From the NCBI GenBank assembly GCA_947044405.1, contig CAMRHE010000054.1, positions 1,240,001-1,304,000 of the forward strand: 64,000 nucleotides of DNA, given 5' to 3'. The translations under genes and the position numbers were made by a program. The stretch is from Leptodactylus fallax. Taxonomy: Eukaryota > Chordata > Amphibia > Anura > Leptodactylidae. Under the pieces are notes generated by a model, which saw only the letters and a list, made by a program, of their open reading frames with translations, was not told where the DNA came from and searched no databases. Below, in pieces: positions 1 to 11,585 of the stretch (its first letter is position 1; every line of letters starts with the position of its first letter).

Positions 1-435
1 ATGTTTTGTGAGGAATAAACCAAACAATCGTTTTATGTCAAACAAAACATTTGTGACAATGTACAATTATTTTGAATCCTAAGTGGCCCAGATGGGCATT
101 CATTGTACTGAGATTAGCTGTTGTTGCTTTACCTAATCCTGCAGGCTATGATTAGGGACTTCATTAAAAAGTATCCAAAGCCCTTATATTTTTTACTGGG
201 TAAACATGAAAATATTTGTCTTGTAAGAGTTTTCAGTTATCTGCTGTGGTGCATGCTGGGCTTGTACTCTCTAATCCTGTAAAAAAATGTCAATTATTTT
301 ACCCAGTTGTTTAAATAATTTCACAAAGTTTCTTTTAGATTGATATCCCAAAGATTAGACAGAATATTTTGATATTTAAAACAAAAATGGCAGGATGATG
401 AATTTTACAAAATGCACTACTAATATCTAGCCTAA

Positions 436-436
<1 letters not shown>
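1..436. other. AT-rich non-coding stretch
   Basis: No coding potential and no recognisable repeat end is visible here. The sequence is AT-rich and unique-looking up to the A at 436 that precedes the Helitron. Confidence 0.4.

Positions 437-489
<53 letters not shown>
437..489. repeat. (TCTA)n microsatellite
   Basis: About thirteen uninterrupted TCTA units. They coincide with the proposed 5' terminus of the Helitron, so they may be part of the element rather than independent slippage. Confidence 0.95.
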
Positions 490-1138
490 GATTTTCTGAT
501 GTCTGTTCTTTATGCACGGCCAAGCAACTGGAGCAATCTGCACCAGATTTGGCACGTAGATAAATTCGGTGCTTCTGAAGACTTTAGGCTGGGTTTCAGG
601 TCTTTAGGGACTATCTTTCTCAACATATCCCCAAAAGCATACATAGCACCACTGGCTTCCACATCAAGGGCCTTACTCCATATCATATCAAATAACCCCC
701 ATTAGCCAATAAATTGCTACAAACATGGCCTGTGTTACACCAGTGGAAAATCAGCATTCATCTGGGGTAGTTTCCAGGATTTGCCAGTTTTTATTTTTCA
801 CATTCTTATCTGCCAATAACAAGTCATGTGTTTTACTACATAATCCTACACGGGAAGGTACAGTGGATTGATAGTCTCTACCAACCAATCACAATAGTAT
901 TTTCATTTTAAAGGGACCTTGAATAGATTACAGCTGACATCAGATTAGTTGCTATGGGCAACTACCTCATTTTACTTTTCCATCATTTTAAATAAATCTT
1001 AAGCTTTTTCAGCACATATTACAGTTTTCAGTCATAACTCTTGTAGAGGCATGGCAACTGCCAGGTGATCTTCCTCTATTTCGTGGGATTCTTCTCACCC
1101 ATATTTTATACCCAGGCAACGCCAGGTACTTTCTCTAG
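437..1138 (+). mobile_element. Non-autonomous Helitron
   Basis: The stretch begins with TC (437-438) after an A and ends with CTAG (1135-1138) before a T. This is the insertion pattern expected of a Helitron, which transposes by rolling circle and makes no target duplication. About 8 bases before the end is a decayed GC-rich hairpin (1109-1128, core CCCAGGC-AAC-GCCAGG), typical of Helitron 3' ends. The 5' end is a TCTA microsatellite. No Rep/helicase frame is present, so any movement would need an enzyme from elsewhere. The 3' end is better supported than the 5' end. The open frame at 499-705 lies inside it and shows no protein family. Confidence 0.6.
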
Positions 1139-1553
1139 TATTATATATAATGCACAGTATATAAGAACTGATACATGCTGTTAACTGCAGGATAATCCAC
1201 ATACACAACTATATACTAAATAGGAATATCATTAAGGCTCAGTATACAGTGTCTGAGTTTAAAATTTGAGGTATACATATAGATGATATGTTCCTCTGAC
1301 AGAAGGCCCCAACATACTTTATGCCATTTTATAGTCATTTTTTTGGCAGTGGCCGTCTGTACAGAAAAGTATAGCCTGCTGCATTTTCCTAAACAGCTGA
1401 AAAAAGGTATGCCACATAAAGCCCAAAGAAGATTCTTTTGTCCTCCGTCTAGTAATTGGAGTTCTATGGATATGTTTAACATATACTTTGGTATTGTAGC
1501 TTGTCTGTTCCATAATATCAGCATATACAGATGTAGCCATGACTTTTAATGCA
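1139..1553. other. Unclassified stretch, possible repeat
   Basis: Overlapping short open frames lie on both strands here, none resembling a known protein. The text resembles dispersed frog repeat sequence, but I see no terminal repeats. Confidence 0.3.
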
Positions 1554-2023
1554 TTAAAGGGGTTGTCCACTTTCGGACAAATATTGAGAGACAAATGTTA
1601 TTGTTTGTATAATGAAGAGTTATACAATTTTCTAATATACTTTATGTATCAATTCCTCAGGGTTTTCTAGATCTTTGCTTGCTGTCATTCATTTTGCTTA
1701 CTTCCAGTGGATAAAAAATAAGCCATGGTCATGTGATATTCAGTCCATGGTCATGTGATGAACACACAGATGCACAGCTTGTTGCAAGGCAGATGTCTGA
1801 TTACTGTGCTGTGAGTATAATAAGCTGTACATGTGTGTTCATCACATGTCCATGGAGTGATTTTATCCACTGGAAATAAGCAGAATGAATGACAGCAAGC
1901 ATAGATCTAAAAAACTGAGAGGAATTGATACAGAAAGTATATTGGAAAATTGTATAACTTTTCATTATATAAACAATAATATTTGTCTCTGAATAGTGGT
2001 CTGAAACTGGACAACCCCTTTAA
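1554..2023. mobile_element. TTAA foldback MITE (T2-like)
   Basis: A 470-bp element flanked by TTAA at 1554-1557 and 2020-2023. It starts TTAAAGGGGTTGTCCAC and ends with the inverse. The two halves can be folded over most of their length, leaving a short loop around 1780-1810. Terminal TTAAAGG with a TTAA target fits the T2-type MITEs known from Xenopus, which are thought to be moved by a piggyBac-like transposase. No transposase is encoded. Confidence 0.85.
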
Positions 2024-2145
2024 GTAAACAGTTGCTAATCACTTTAACTCGACTTTTTTCCAATGCTTTCAATGGCTTTAGTTGTTGTTGAGTTATCACA
2101 CTACACCAAGTTATTATATTCAAGTTGAAGATTGATGCAATGGTA

Positions 2146-2216
2146 CTTATTATTATTTTATTATTATTATTATTATTATTATTATCGTTAATAATAATAA
2201 TAAATAATAATAATAT
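2146..2216. repeat. (ATT)n / (AAT)n LINE tail microsatellite
   Basis: Runs of TTA followed by TAA triplets. They mark the 3' end of the L2 copy on the reverse strand. Confidence 0.9.
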
Positions 2217-4150
2217 ATTTTTATACAGCACCAACATTTTCCTGAGCACTTTACAAATCAGAGGGTACATGAACGACAATATTAGACATTGCAATGTGTC
2301 AAAATAATTAACATATCAAGCTTGCATTAGGCTTGCAAAAGCTTACAATCTTTGAGGAGATGGGGGACATACAAAGTAAGAAGGCTTGTTTGGTACAATG
2401 GTACAGCCATCTTTTAATAAATAAGGTTATATAACTGAAGCTGTACAAGCCAGTCACCAGTCGGTATCTCTCAATATACAGATACTAAGTACATGAAGTG
2501 CATGGTAACTTCAAGAAGAATAGATCAGGTTCTCAGGAAAATAGTACAAAGGATTGCTTAGGATATGAAATGTTAGCTTAGTGTGAGGAATTGTAAAACA
2601 ATGTGATCAGGTCATGTGATAAGCCTGCCTAAAAAGATGTTTGAAGCTGCCATAATTGTCCATGGTAGAGCATTCCAGAACACCAATGCAGCTCAAGAAA
2701 AGTCTTGGAGGCAGCAGTGAGATTTTTGGATAACAAAGAATACTAGTCTAAGGTCATTGGCAGAGCAGAGAGGACGGTTAGGGTGGTAGATATTGACGAG
2801 GGAGGAGTGATTTGTGGGTGAGTGTGATAAGTTTATATTGTATTCTGTAGTGGATGGGCATCCAATGCAGCAACTAGTACAAGATAGATGCATCTGTGTA
2901 CTGATTTGACAAAAAGATGAGTCTGGAGGTTGCATTCAGAACAGATTGTAGAGTGGAGGGTTTAATACATTGAAGACCAATCAGTAGAGAATTGCAATAG
3001 CCAGGACGAAAGTAAATCAGAGTGACAATGAGAGTTTTTGATGTTTCCACTGTAAGAAAAGGGCAGATTTTGGAGATGTTTTTGAGGTGCAGGTGACATA
3101 AACATGCAAGTGTCTGAATATGTGGGGTGAAGGAGAGATCTGCATCAAATAGAAAGCCGAGACAACAGGCACACTATAAGAACACAGATGGAAATGGAGA
3201 TATCAGTGTTAGGTCAGTTAGTAGATGAAGGGAACACAATAATTTCAGTTTTTGAAAGATTCAGTTTCAGAAAAAGAGAAGGCATGATGTTAGAGGCAGT
3301 AGAGAGACAATCACTGGTGATGTGTAATGGTGTAGGGGTGATATCACGGGATGAGGTATATAATTGGGTTTCATCAGCATAAAAATGGTACCAGAAGCCA
3401 AATCTGGTTTGCCCAATAGGGGCTGTGTAGAGAAAGAAGAGGAAGGGACCTAGGACTGAGCCCAGAGGAACCCCAACAGCATGGGGAAGATGAGAAGAAA
3501 TAGCACCAGTGACTGATACACTAAATGAGTGGTCAGAAACATATATAGAAAACCAAGAAAGAGTGGAGCATAGTGAAGAAAAATTGGTGGTCTACGGTGT
3601 TAAATGCTCCTGAGAGATCCAGAAGTAGTGAATATCGCCCTTTAGATTTAGCCATCAGGAGATCATTGGAGACGTTTAAAAGGGCCTTTTCTGTACAGTG
3701 TAGTGCAAGGAAACCACTGAAACAGTTGTAAGGGGTCCAAAAGAGTGTTAGCAGAGAGATAGTGGATTAGGTGAGAATAGACCAGGCGTTCCAGGAGTTG
3801 ATGGGGAGGTTAAAGATGGGTCAATAGTTAGCAGCACATGATGGGTCAAGGGAGGTTTTTTTCAATATTGGGGTTATGACAGCATGTTTGAAGAGGAGGG
3901 AAAATTCCAGATGAAAGTGAGAGGTTTAAAAATTTTAGTAAGGTAAGTATTGACAAATGGGGACAGAGACTGGAGGTGTGACAGGATAGGGTTATTTGTG
4001 CAGGTAGTAAGGTGAGAAGAAGAAAGAAGCTGGAAGACTTCTTCTTCTGTTACTACGTCAAAGAATGAGAACTCACAAAGAAGAGTGGAGGAGGGAAGGG
4101 GGCCGATACTGCTTAGAGATTGGGTTATTTCCACAGCAAACATAGTAAAA
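2146..4150 (-). pseudogene. L2-type LINE relic, copy 1
   Basis: This is a reverse-strand non-LTR retrotransposon. The 3' tail is the ATT-rich microsatellite at 2146-2216. The adjoining text at 2220-2270 is the same 3' sequence seen in the second L2 copy at 23.9 kb. Reverse-strand translation at 3874-4143 shows degraded RT-region text, including a segment resembling the L2 sequence just before block NYRPISNLPF. Frames are broken throughout, so it is inactive. It is 5' truncated, as most LINE copies are. Copy 1 lacks the insertions found in copy 2 and so serves as an empty-site reference. Confidence 0.75.
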
Positions 4151-5295
4151 ATTGGTGAAAATTGTTGCTAATTGGTTGGGTATCTGGTCTTACATTTATT
4201 TGCAGTTATGATGGTATTTAACATGCAATTAAAACATAATTTTAAGAAATTCAGGATATTACAGTTATTATATTGTGTACTGTGCAAGATAAATAAATTA
4301 GAAATACTCATTTAGGTTACCCAGAAAACTATTCCACCTGTAACCCAACATAGGATTTTATAAACAGCAACACATTTACAATTGCATATGCAGACACTAG
4401 CAGACATCTGTGTAATTTGCCCTGTAGCCATTTCTTGGTGCGTGTTATTTAAGTTTATAGACTTCATTATGATGTACAACAATATGCTGAATTTTTAGCT
4501 TCTACTCATTTCTACATAGAGAAAAAATAAATGTTTCTTTTTGTTCAGAAAATTCTTTAGCAATATGTTTTTGGCAAACAAAGAACTAGACAGCAAAGGT
4601 AAATTCTACTTATAATAGTGATTGATGGGTGAAGCATTGCAATCTGCAGCAAGTTTCAATATATTCCCAGTGTACAATAGAAATAAGTAATAAACACCCA
4701 GTGATAATTTTCTATTACGTTACTGGCAATAAGGGGAATATTTAGATAAATATACTGAAAATGCCAGGAGGTTTTCTTTTGTTGCATAATCTTAACCAAG
4801 TATTCACATTACTTCGTAATTCAATTTGTAGTTGCTTTAATACAACTATTCGCGCTTTGCCCCATTGTTTATTCTGTGCTTTAATGTTAGCATATTACAT
4901 TCATTTTATGCTATTATTGTGTGTTCCTGTAACGGGATTGGCTTGTCTAAATAGTCACTTTTAGTGAACAGCTTTCCTAGTGCACATCTTCTCAAGATCT
5001 AGGGTTTTACCAGTCAGAATATGGTAAATGTTTCTCATTTTATTTTTTAATGGTCCCCTCTCTTTTGATTATGATTACTTCTGGCAAAACTGCCTTTCCA
5101 TCTATCGCTCAGCAACAGTTGGGGGCATCCTGCCAATGAACAGTGGCATAAAGATTGGGGTCGCCATACCATGCACCATGATAGCAGTCAGGGAAAGCCT
5201 GATTCCCCGACCGCTATCTCAACACAACACAGGCATCAGAGATTGGCACTCATCTCTGCTGCCTGTGGACATTGCCGCTAATGGAAAGGGGCCTG
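4151..5295. other. Non-coding, no feature seen
   Basis: AT-rich sequence with short incidental open frames only. The more GC-rich stretch 5100-5295 resembles dispersed repeat DNA but has no visible ends. Confidence 0.35.
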
Positions 5296-5329
5296 GTGTT
5301 ATGTGATGTAAGCACATGCCTCCGGGCCC

Positions 5330-5672
5330 CTTTTCAAAAGAAGCCTGCCTGGGGGAAGTTGAGTAAATAAAAAACACTTATACTCATCTCTCCTGGGCTT
5401 CTGGCTGTTCCTAGTGTCCTCTTCAGGTCTCTCTGGCCTGCAGCAGATGTCATGTCAAAGGATGGTCACTGCTGGGGCCTGTGATTGGGCCTCAGTGGTC
5501 ATGTGAGGCGCCCTGGCATCATGACAGGTGACTTCAGTCCAAAGAAGTCACTGGAGACAGCCGAACACAGCAAGGATACCCAAAAGAGGAGAGGCAAGGT
5601 GAGCATAAGTGTTTTTTTTTCACATCTCCCCTCAGCCTCCATTTATTATACTCAGACCCCCGAGTACTAAAA
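5330..5672. repeat. Palindromic GACCCCAGAGTATAATA family, decayed copy
   Basis: The right arm at 5625-5668 (CATCTCCCC..GCCTCCATTTATTATACTC) matches the right end of the better copies at 18.7 and 54.5 kb. The left arm near 5350-5400 (GAGTAAATAAAAAACACTT, then CATCTCTCCTGGGC) is weaker. The interior has the GC-rich, TGACGTCA-like text seen in the other copies. Confidence 0.55.
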
Positions 5673-5903
5673 TAGTAATTAAACGAACCAGAGGGCCTAA
5701 CCTCACGAATATTTGCTGACTGAAGTAGGTTGAGGCTTCCAGAGCATATTATAGTGGGGGCGCATCCCTAAGTACTTAATTACTTTTTTAATTACCTTTG
5801 TGTTATTATTTGGAATATGGAAAGGACTTCATGAAAACAAGACTATTAAAAAGCAAAAGTCAAGAATGTTACTTTTATAAAAAAAGTATGTGTAACTTAC
5901 AAA

Positions 5904-6062
5904 CAGGGGCATAGCTATGCAGGGTACAGTGGTAGCAGTTGCTAGTGGGCCCAGGAGCTTCAGGAGGCGCATAGGTCTCTGTACAGTATTGTAGATAGCA
6001 CATATATATTTAGTATGTATATATTTTGCATTGGGGCCCAGGAGCTTCAAGTTACACCCCTG
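5904..6062. mobile_element. Short hAT-type MITE
   Basis: A 159-bp element bounded by CAGGGGCATAGCTA and the inverse of CAGGGGTGTAACTT. Eight-base flanks CTTACAAA (5896-5903) and TTTGCAAA (6063-6070) match at 6 of 8 positions, consistent with an old 8-bp hAT target duplication. The interior twice contains GGGCCCAGGAGCTTCA. It has no coding capacity. Confidence 0.65.
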
Positions 6063-6070
6063 TTTGCAAA

Positions 6071-7930
6071 TATAGGCAAAAAATATATTTGGTAATACTG
6101 TAGATGAATTTATGCTGAACCTTTTACTTGCCAATATCTTACATATTATGGAGGGGGAGTTTACTGCTCCTTCTATACCAGAAAACTGGCATAGATAGGA
6201 ATAGTTGTTACACATCTTTGGCATATGGCCCTTTTTTGTGCCAATGATATGCCACATCCTTGTTTCTGCACCCTAATTGACACATTTTATGAAAGTGAGT
6301 AGAGCAGAACAAAGACCGAGTTGGGCCGGGGCAGGAACACCTCAGACCAACAAATTTACTGAAATATTTGCTGACTCATGACTATACTGACTGGCAGTCT
6401 AATTTATCACATTCTAATAATGCAAAATATAATTACATTTATTTTGTACTACTATTGTACTCATCAAATAAAATATATCCTATTCTTTGAAATATAATTC
6501 AATCCTCCAAGTCGGGAAAACTGTTTTTAATTTCTTTTATTTTCATTGATTGCTTTTAGTTTATTTTCTTATTAATATACTTATTTTTTATTACAGTTTT
6601 ATATTTTACTTTTATATTACTATTCTGTTTTGATATAGGCACATGATTTATAGTCCTAGTATAATTTGCTAGTAATTTTTATATTGATATTAAAGAAATA
6701 AGCAATGACTTACATATAGGGTATTGAATTTTAACTAATTGGGGCCTGTTAAACACTCCTTAGGATCTGGTACTCATTTCATATACTGTATAGACAATAT
6801 CATCCAAATATAAAGTAAGTACCATAAAGGATTTGCTTTAGGCATAAATATTCCAATATGTAGAATTCAGAACTCTAGATTCAGTGGTAATATACAATAC
6901 ATGGATTCTACTGCAAACAAAAAAAAAAGAAAAACTTGCCACTATACTCAGATATGTCTAGTAAATCCATAGTAGGTATGTATGATGTGTTGGCAATATT
7001 GCTGATACAGTACATTCACACCAGTTGAACAAAATCTTAGTGAAGAGAAATTCTTGCCCAGCAGCAAATTTGGTGATGATCGAGTCAATTTATATCATAA
7101 TGTAAGACCTGTACAGGACCTGTACAGCCCGTATATTGTATTTTGAAGTTTAGTGATTCTGGACCATCAGAGGCGAATAACAAAACAAAGGGAGAATAAA
7201 AATAGAAAACTGGAAGAACACAAAATTGCCAGAAAAATATTGCAATAATTTCAGCATTATGTCTAGAGCCTACAAAAAATAAAAACAATAATCTAAACAT
7301 TAATAGTATAAAGCTCACAAAATAATCATAATATCTATATCTACTATGGCTTAGGTAATTTAAGAAACTGTTTCAACAAATATATGAGAAAATATATAGA
7401 CAAACAATCTTGTATTAGATATACAGTCATGGATTTTGCTGACCTTGTCTTGTGTATCTTACTGTGTTTCTCCCCTTGGGAAAATGCATTTCATGTTTAT
7501 ATATGCACTTTAATATGTTGAAATATTGTACTTATTTAATTCTATCAAGGTCCCAAGAAGCCATTCAGTGGAATTATGATTAAACCTGCCTAGATCCAGC
7601 TCCAGAAATACTTTCTTTAGATTTCCCTCTGGACATATATCAGTATTATGCAGCGTTATATCTGAAGTGGAAAGTTTGCACAAATTAGCAGAAACAACCA
7701 AAGTTATTAAAGCTTATAAAGACAAAAGGCCTACCAATGAATGGAAAGTATATGAAATAAAAATACCTAAATAATTAAAGAACCATTACGATTAATTGAA
7801 ACATCATTTTCCTGACAGTCATTTTTAAAGTTCTTGATATTCCTTATTTTATTACAAAGAAATGTGGTGCAACATTACATCATTATAATATAGGTGTTCT
7901 ATATTTCACTATACAAGTAGCAGGATCCTA
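6071..7930. other. AT-rich non-coding stretch
   Basis: Nothing coding is recognisable. Short open frames at 7085-7318 and 7510-7701 show no family features. Confidence 0.4.
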
Positions 7931-7933
7931 CTG

Positions 7934-8168
7934 ACTAGGGATGGTCGAATCTCACAAGTTATTCAGACTTTAGTGTGCCCAATGTGACCCCTGAAGCCCA
8001 ATCAAAGGCTTCATCGGTCAACAGCTGATGTTATTTAGGAGGACGGAAGAGAGCCGAAGAGGATACCGAGACACCCCACAGCGGAGTCCAGAAGAGGCAG
8101 GAGAGGTGAGCAAGACTATTTGTTATGTTTACTCACATCCCTTGAGCCTCTGCTGATTATATCATCAA
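7934..8168. repeat. hAT-like end plus palindromic-family fragment
   Basis: Begins with TAGGGATGGTCGAATC, similar to the TAGAGATGAGCGAATC end of the hAT MITE at 13690. From about 8036 the text becomes the right half of the palindromic family (GAGAGGTGAGCAAGAC, then CTCACATCCCTTGAGCCTC). It is truncated on both sides. Confidence 0.45.
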
Positions 8169-8222
8169 CCTATATTTTCCTTTTAACCATAATTAATACA
8201 ATAGGGAACTCAACAACGCAAC

Positions 8223-9070
8223 AATACCCAATTTAGGGTAAACCCTCTTTTAATTAGTCAAAAAACAACAATTAACCCAAAAGGTAGCAATGATTATATA
8301 TTTATATTATATATTTAACATGTGTTAATCATTTATGGGGAAGCATGATTCCTGGAGGTGGCGCCGCTTCTCCACAAATGATTAACACATGTGAGTATCC
8401 CTATATATGCCTGGCTCTTGTACCTCCACCTGCAGTCCCCTGAAGAAACAGGGGCAAAATGCACATTGGTGCTGGAGGTGGAGGTCGCAACAAGTGGTGG
8501 TATGTATTATTCATGTAACTGACTGTTTACTTTCCTGTCTTGCAGTGTGAGAATCTTACTAACCGTGGGTGTAGCTATCAGATATTTACTGGTTGCCTCG
8601 TATGAACCCACTATGGGTGTATACTTTCTAAAAGACAGGCAGCATTATCTATGTCTGGTTATATTTATTTGGCACTCCTGATACGCTATCAAGTTTGGAT
8701 ATCTATTTCTAACAAAAATGGATTGATGCTCTGAAAATCTAATAATGTTTGATGTCAAAGATTTATTATTTGTGTGACTCCCTTAAAAACTGGACATTTG
8801 AACTTAGCTACTTACTTACTGACTGCAACACTGGTAACTATGGAATTGACAGTTATATATTGTCTATGAAATTGATGCTTATTCTTTGACTTCACATGGT
8901 ATTTGCTGCGACCTCCACCCCTCATGTCATTCTATTGCCACTTTGGTTTTAATACTTTTAATCATGTTTTGGCTTAATAAATAAATTAACTATATAATCA
9001 TTGTTACCGTTTGCGTTAATTGTCCTTTTTTTGACTAATTAAAAGAGGGTTTACTCTAAATTGGGTATTC
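8223..9070. mobile_element. 848-bp element with ~80-bp terminal inverted repeats, Penelope-like interior
   Basis: The left end 8223-8303 and right end 8989-9070 are inverted copies over about 80 bases with a few mismatches (both contain AAACCCTCTTTTAATTAGTC or its inverse). A second inner foldback lies at 8318-8392 (arms around TGTTAATCATTT). At 8438-8470 is CCCCTGAAGAAACAGGGG followed by a decayed GAAACGCG-type motif, a signature I associate with the terminal regions of Penelope-like elements. No protein is encoded. The same GGAGGTGGAG.TCGCA text recurs near 39740. Confidence 0.6.
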
Positions 9071-9084
9071 CTCTGTTCATTATA

Positions 9085-10651
9085 CAGTCATGGCCAAAAG
9101 TTTTGAGAATGATACAAATATTAATTTTTACAAAGTCTACTGCTTCAGTTTTTCTAATGGCAATTTGCATATACTCCAGAATGTTATAAAGAGTGATCAG
9201 CTTAACAGCAATTACTTGCAAAGTCAATATTTGCCTAGAAAATGAACTTTATCCCCCAAAACACATTTCAACATCATTGCAGCCCTGCCTTAAAAGGACC
9301 ACCTAACATCGTTTCAGTGATTGCTCCATTAACACAGGTGTGGGTGTTGATGAGGACAGGGCTGGAGATCAATCTGTCATGATTAAGTAAGAATGACACC
9401 ACTGGACACTTTAAAAGGAGGCTGGTGCTTGCCATCATTGTTACTCTTTTGTTAACCATGGTTATCTCTAAAGAAACACGTGCAGTCATCATTGCACTGC
9501 ACAAAAATGGCCTAACTGGGAAGAGTATTGCAGCTAGAAAGATTGCACCTCAGTCAACAATCTATCGCATCATCAAGAACTTCAAGGAGAGAGGTTCCAT
9601 TGGTGCCAAAAAGGCTCCAGGGCGCCCAAGAAAGACCAGCAAGTGGCAGGACCGTCTCTTAAAAGTGTTTCAGCTGCGGGATCGCGCTACCAGCAGTGCA
9701 GAGCTTCCTGAGGAATGGCAGCAGGCAGGTGTGAGTGCATCTGCACGCACTGTGAGACGGAGACTTTTGGAGCAAGGCCTGGTCTCAAGGAGGGCAGCAA
9801 AGAAGCCACTTCTCTCCAGAAAAAACATCAGGGACAGACTGATATTCTGCAAAAGGTACAGGGAGTGGACTGCTGAGGACTGGGGTAAAGTCATTTTCTC
9901 TGATGAATCCCCTTTTCGATTGTTTGGAACATCTGGAAAACAGCTTATTCAGAGAAGAAGAGGTGAGCGCTACCACCAGTCTTGTCTCATGCCAACTGTA
10001 AAGCATCCTGAAACCATTCATGTGTGGGGCTGCTTCTCAGCCAAGGGAATCGGCTCTCTCACAGTCTTGCCTAAAAACATAGCCATGAATAAAGAATGGT
10101 ACCAGAATGTCCTCCAAGAGCAACTTCTCCCAACCGTCCAAGAGCAGTTTGGCGCTCAACAATGCCTTTTCCAGCATGATGGAGCACCTTGCCATAAAGC
10201 AAAGGTGATAACTAAATGGCTCAGGGAACAAAACATAGAGATTTTGGGTCCATGGCCTGGAAACTACCCAGATCTTAATCCCATTGAGAACTTGTGGTCA
10301 ATCATCAAGAGACGGGTGGACAAACAAAAACCAACAAATTCAGACAAAATTAAAACATTGATTCTGCAAGAATGGACTGCTATCAATCAGGATTTGGTCC
10401 AGAAGTTGATTGAGAGCATGCCAGGGAGAATTGCAGAGGTCCTGAAGAAGAAGGGTCAACACTGCAAATATTGACTTGCTGCATTAACTCATTCTAACTG
10501 TCAATATAAGCTTCTGTTACTCATAATATGAATGCAATTATATTTCTGTATGTGATAAAAACATCTGACAAACACACATAAAAACCAGAGGGCAGCAGAT
10601 CATGTGAAAATATAATATTTGTGTCATTCTCAAAACTTTTGGCCATGACTG
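9085..10651 (+). mobile_element. Complete Tc1/mariner transposon
   Basis: A 1567-bp element flanked by TA (9083-9084 and 10652-10653). Terminal inverted repeats are 38 bp (9085-9122 and 10614-10651) and differ at one position. They begin CAGTCATGGCCAAAAGTTTT. Inside is one uninterrupted transposase gene on the + strand. The near-identical ends and open gene argue for a recent insertion. It sits 14 bases beyond the inverted-repeat element ending at 9070. Confidence 0.95.
9458..10474 (+). CDS. Tc1/mariner transposase, intact, DD35E spacing
   Basis: This DNA transposase cuts and pastes its own element at TA targets in the nucleus. The chosen start (ATG at 9458) gives 338 residues, the usual Tc1 length. 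An ATG at 9425 would add 11 hydrophobic residues not typical of the family. An N-terminal helix-turn-helix DNA-binding region is followed by a GRPR motif at residues 55-58. The catalytic acidic residues are Asp149 (IFSDES), Asp241 (QHDGAPCH) and Glu277 (LNPIENLW). I count 35 residues between the second Asp and the Glu, whereas the element at 16.1 kb has 34. A vertebrate DD35E group of Tc1/mariner has been described, and this may belong to it. No stop or frameshift is present, so it could encode active enzyme, though one substitution could inactivate it unseen. Confidence 0.95.
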   Translation: MVISKETRAVIIALHKNGLTGKSIAARKIAPQSTIYRIIKNFKERGSIGAKKAPGRPRKTSKWQDRLLKVFQLRDRATSSAELPEEWQQAGVSASARTVRRRLLEQGLVSRRAAKKPLLSRKNIRDRLIFCKRYREWTAEDWGKVIFSDESPFRLFGTSGKQLIQRRRGERYHQSCLMPTVKHPETIHVWGCFSAKGIGSLTVLPKNIAMNKEWYQNVLQEQLLPTVQEQFGAQQCLFQHDGAPCHKAKVITKWLREQNIEILGPWPGNYPDLNPIENLWSIIKRRVDKQKPTNSDKIKTLILQEWTAINQDLVQKLIESMPGRIAEVLKKKGQHCKY

Positions 10652-10659
10652 TACTCTGG

Positions 10660-10860
10660 GATCTGTAGAATATAGACATTTGTCAATAATATAGACAAAA
10701 GTGGAGTGGGTGTTGTCAAAATGCAAGAAATTTTTTTCGCAAATGAGCATAGAAAGTTGCAAATAGTGCAGGGCTTACTAAGTTTCTCCAAATTAATGCT
10801 AATGAGTATCAAAGCATTTTAAACTTAATTGATCTCCAGTTTGGTTAAAAATTCCAGTAT
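10660..10860. other. Unique-looking non-coding DNA
   Basis: No feature seen between the Tc1 element and the next repeat. Confidence 0.35.
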
Positions 10861-10861
10861 G

Positions 10862-11275
10862 TCTTGAAACCAATTCAACACACTATCACAACATGCTAAC
10901 AAAAGCCTTGAAAGGCTATAATTCATGATTTCCCACCAGTTGGCAAAGTTGTCAGTTTGTGAAAGGCAACTTAACTTGTGATGGATAGATCTGGACAAGT
11001 CCAATCAAGAGGACACGTCAGGGAGGACACATCTGTATATATGTCATAGAACTAAAATGAGTACATAGAAGTGCATTAATTATTAAAGAGTGCAATTACA
11101 TAGGGTTATGCAGATGTTCCCTCTACTGTCTCTATTGCTTTCATTTACAACAGCCAGATCTTATATAAAGAGAGAGAAAGAGAGATACGTCCTCCCTAAC
11201 CTGTCCCATTGATTGGACATGTCCAATATGTGTCATAACTTAAGCAACTTTTCTAAATACGACATGGTTACAATG
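10862..11275. repeat. Foldback dispersed repeat, copy 1
   Basis: An internal inverted repeat pairs about 10992-11027 (GGACAAGTCCAATCAAGAGG) with 11189-11225 (inverse of GGACATGTCCAATCAA). The outer part 10870-10935 matches, in reverse orientation, 33640-33710 (AGCCTTTCAAGGCTTTTGTT). It is non-coding. Confidence 0.55.
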
Positions 11276-11585
11276 TAATAGTGACAGTGAACACTCAGTG
11301 GAGGAAGTTATGATTGTGTTGACTTGGTGTCAAAAAAATAGCATTGGTTAACCACATTGTAGATCAGTTAATTTCTGCCTGCCCATATACACAGAAATAA
11401 TTGTGCACTAAATCAGTATACATGTATGAGACCTTAATATCCATTGTACTAAAGATAGACTGTATATATGCCAATTAACAAAAATTGCAACTGAATACAT
11501 AAATTGGATTTTGTATGCCTTCCATTTATTAAATTTAGTATTATTTAATGACTTATACAAAATCTGTAGCATGTTGTAACATATA

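Noticed and set aside
2125..2307. Ile/Leu- and Asn-rich frames on both strands
   Set aside because: They read through the ATT/AAT tail of the L2 copy.
5829..6257. 142-codon reverse-strand frame
   Set aside because: It crosses the hAT MITE at 5904-6062 and has no recognisable family.
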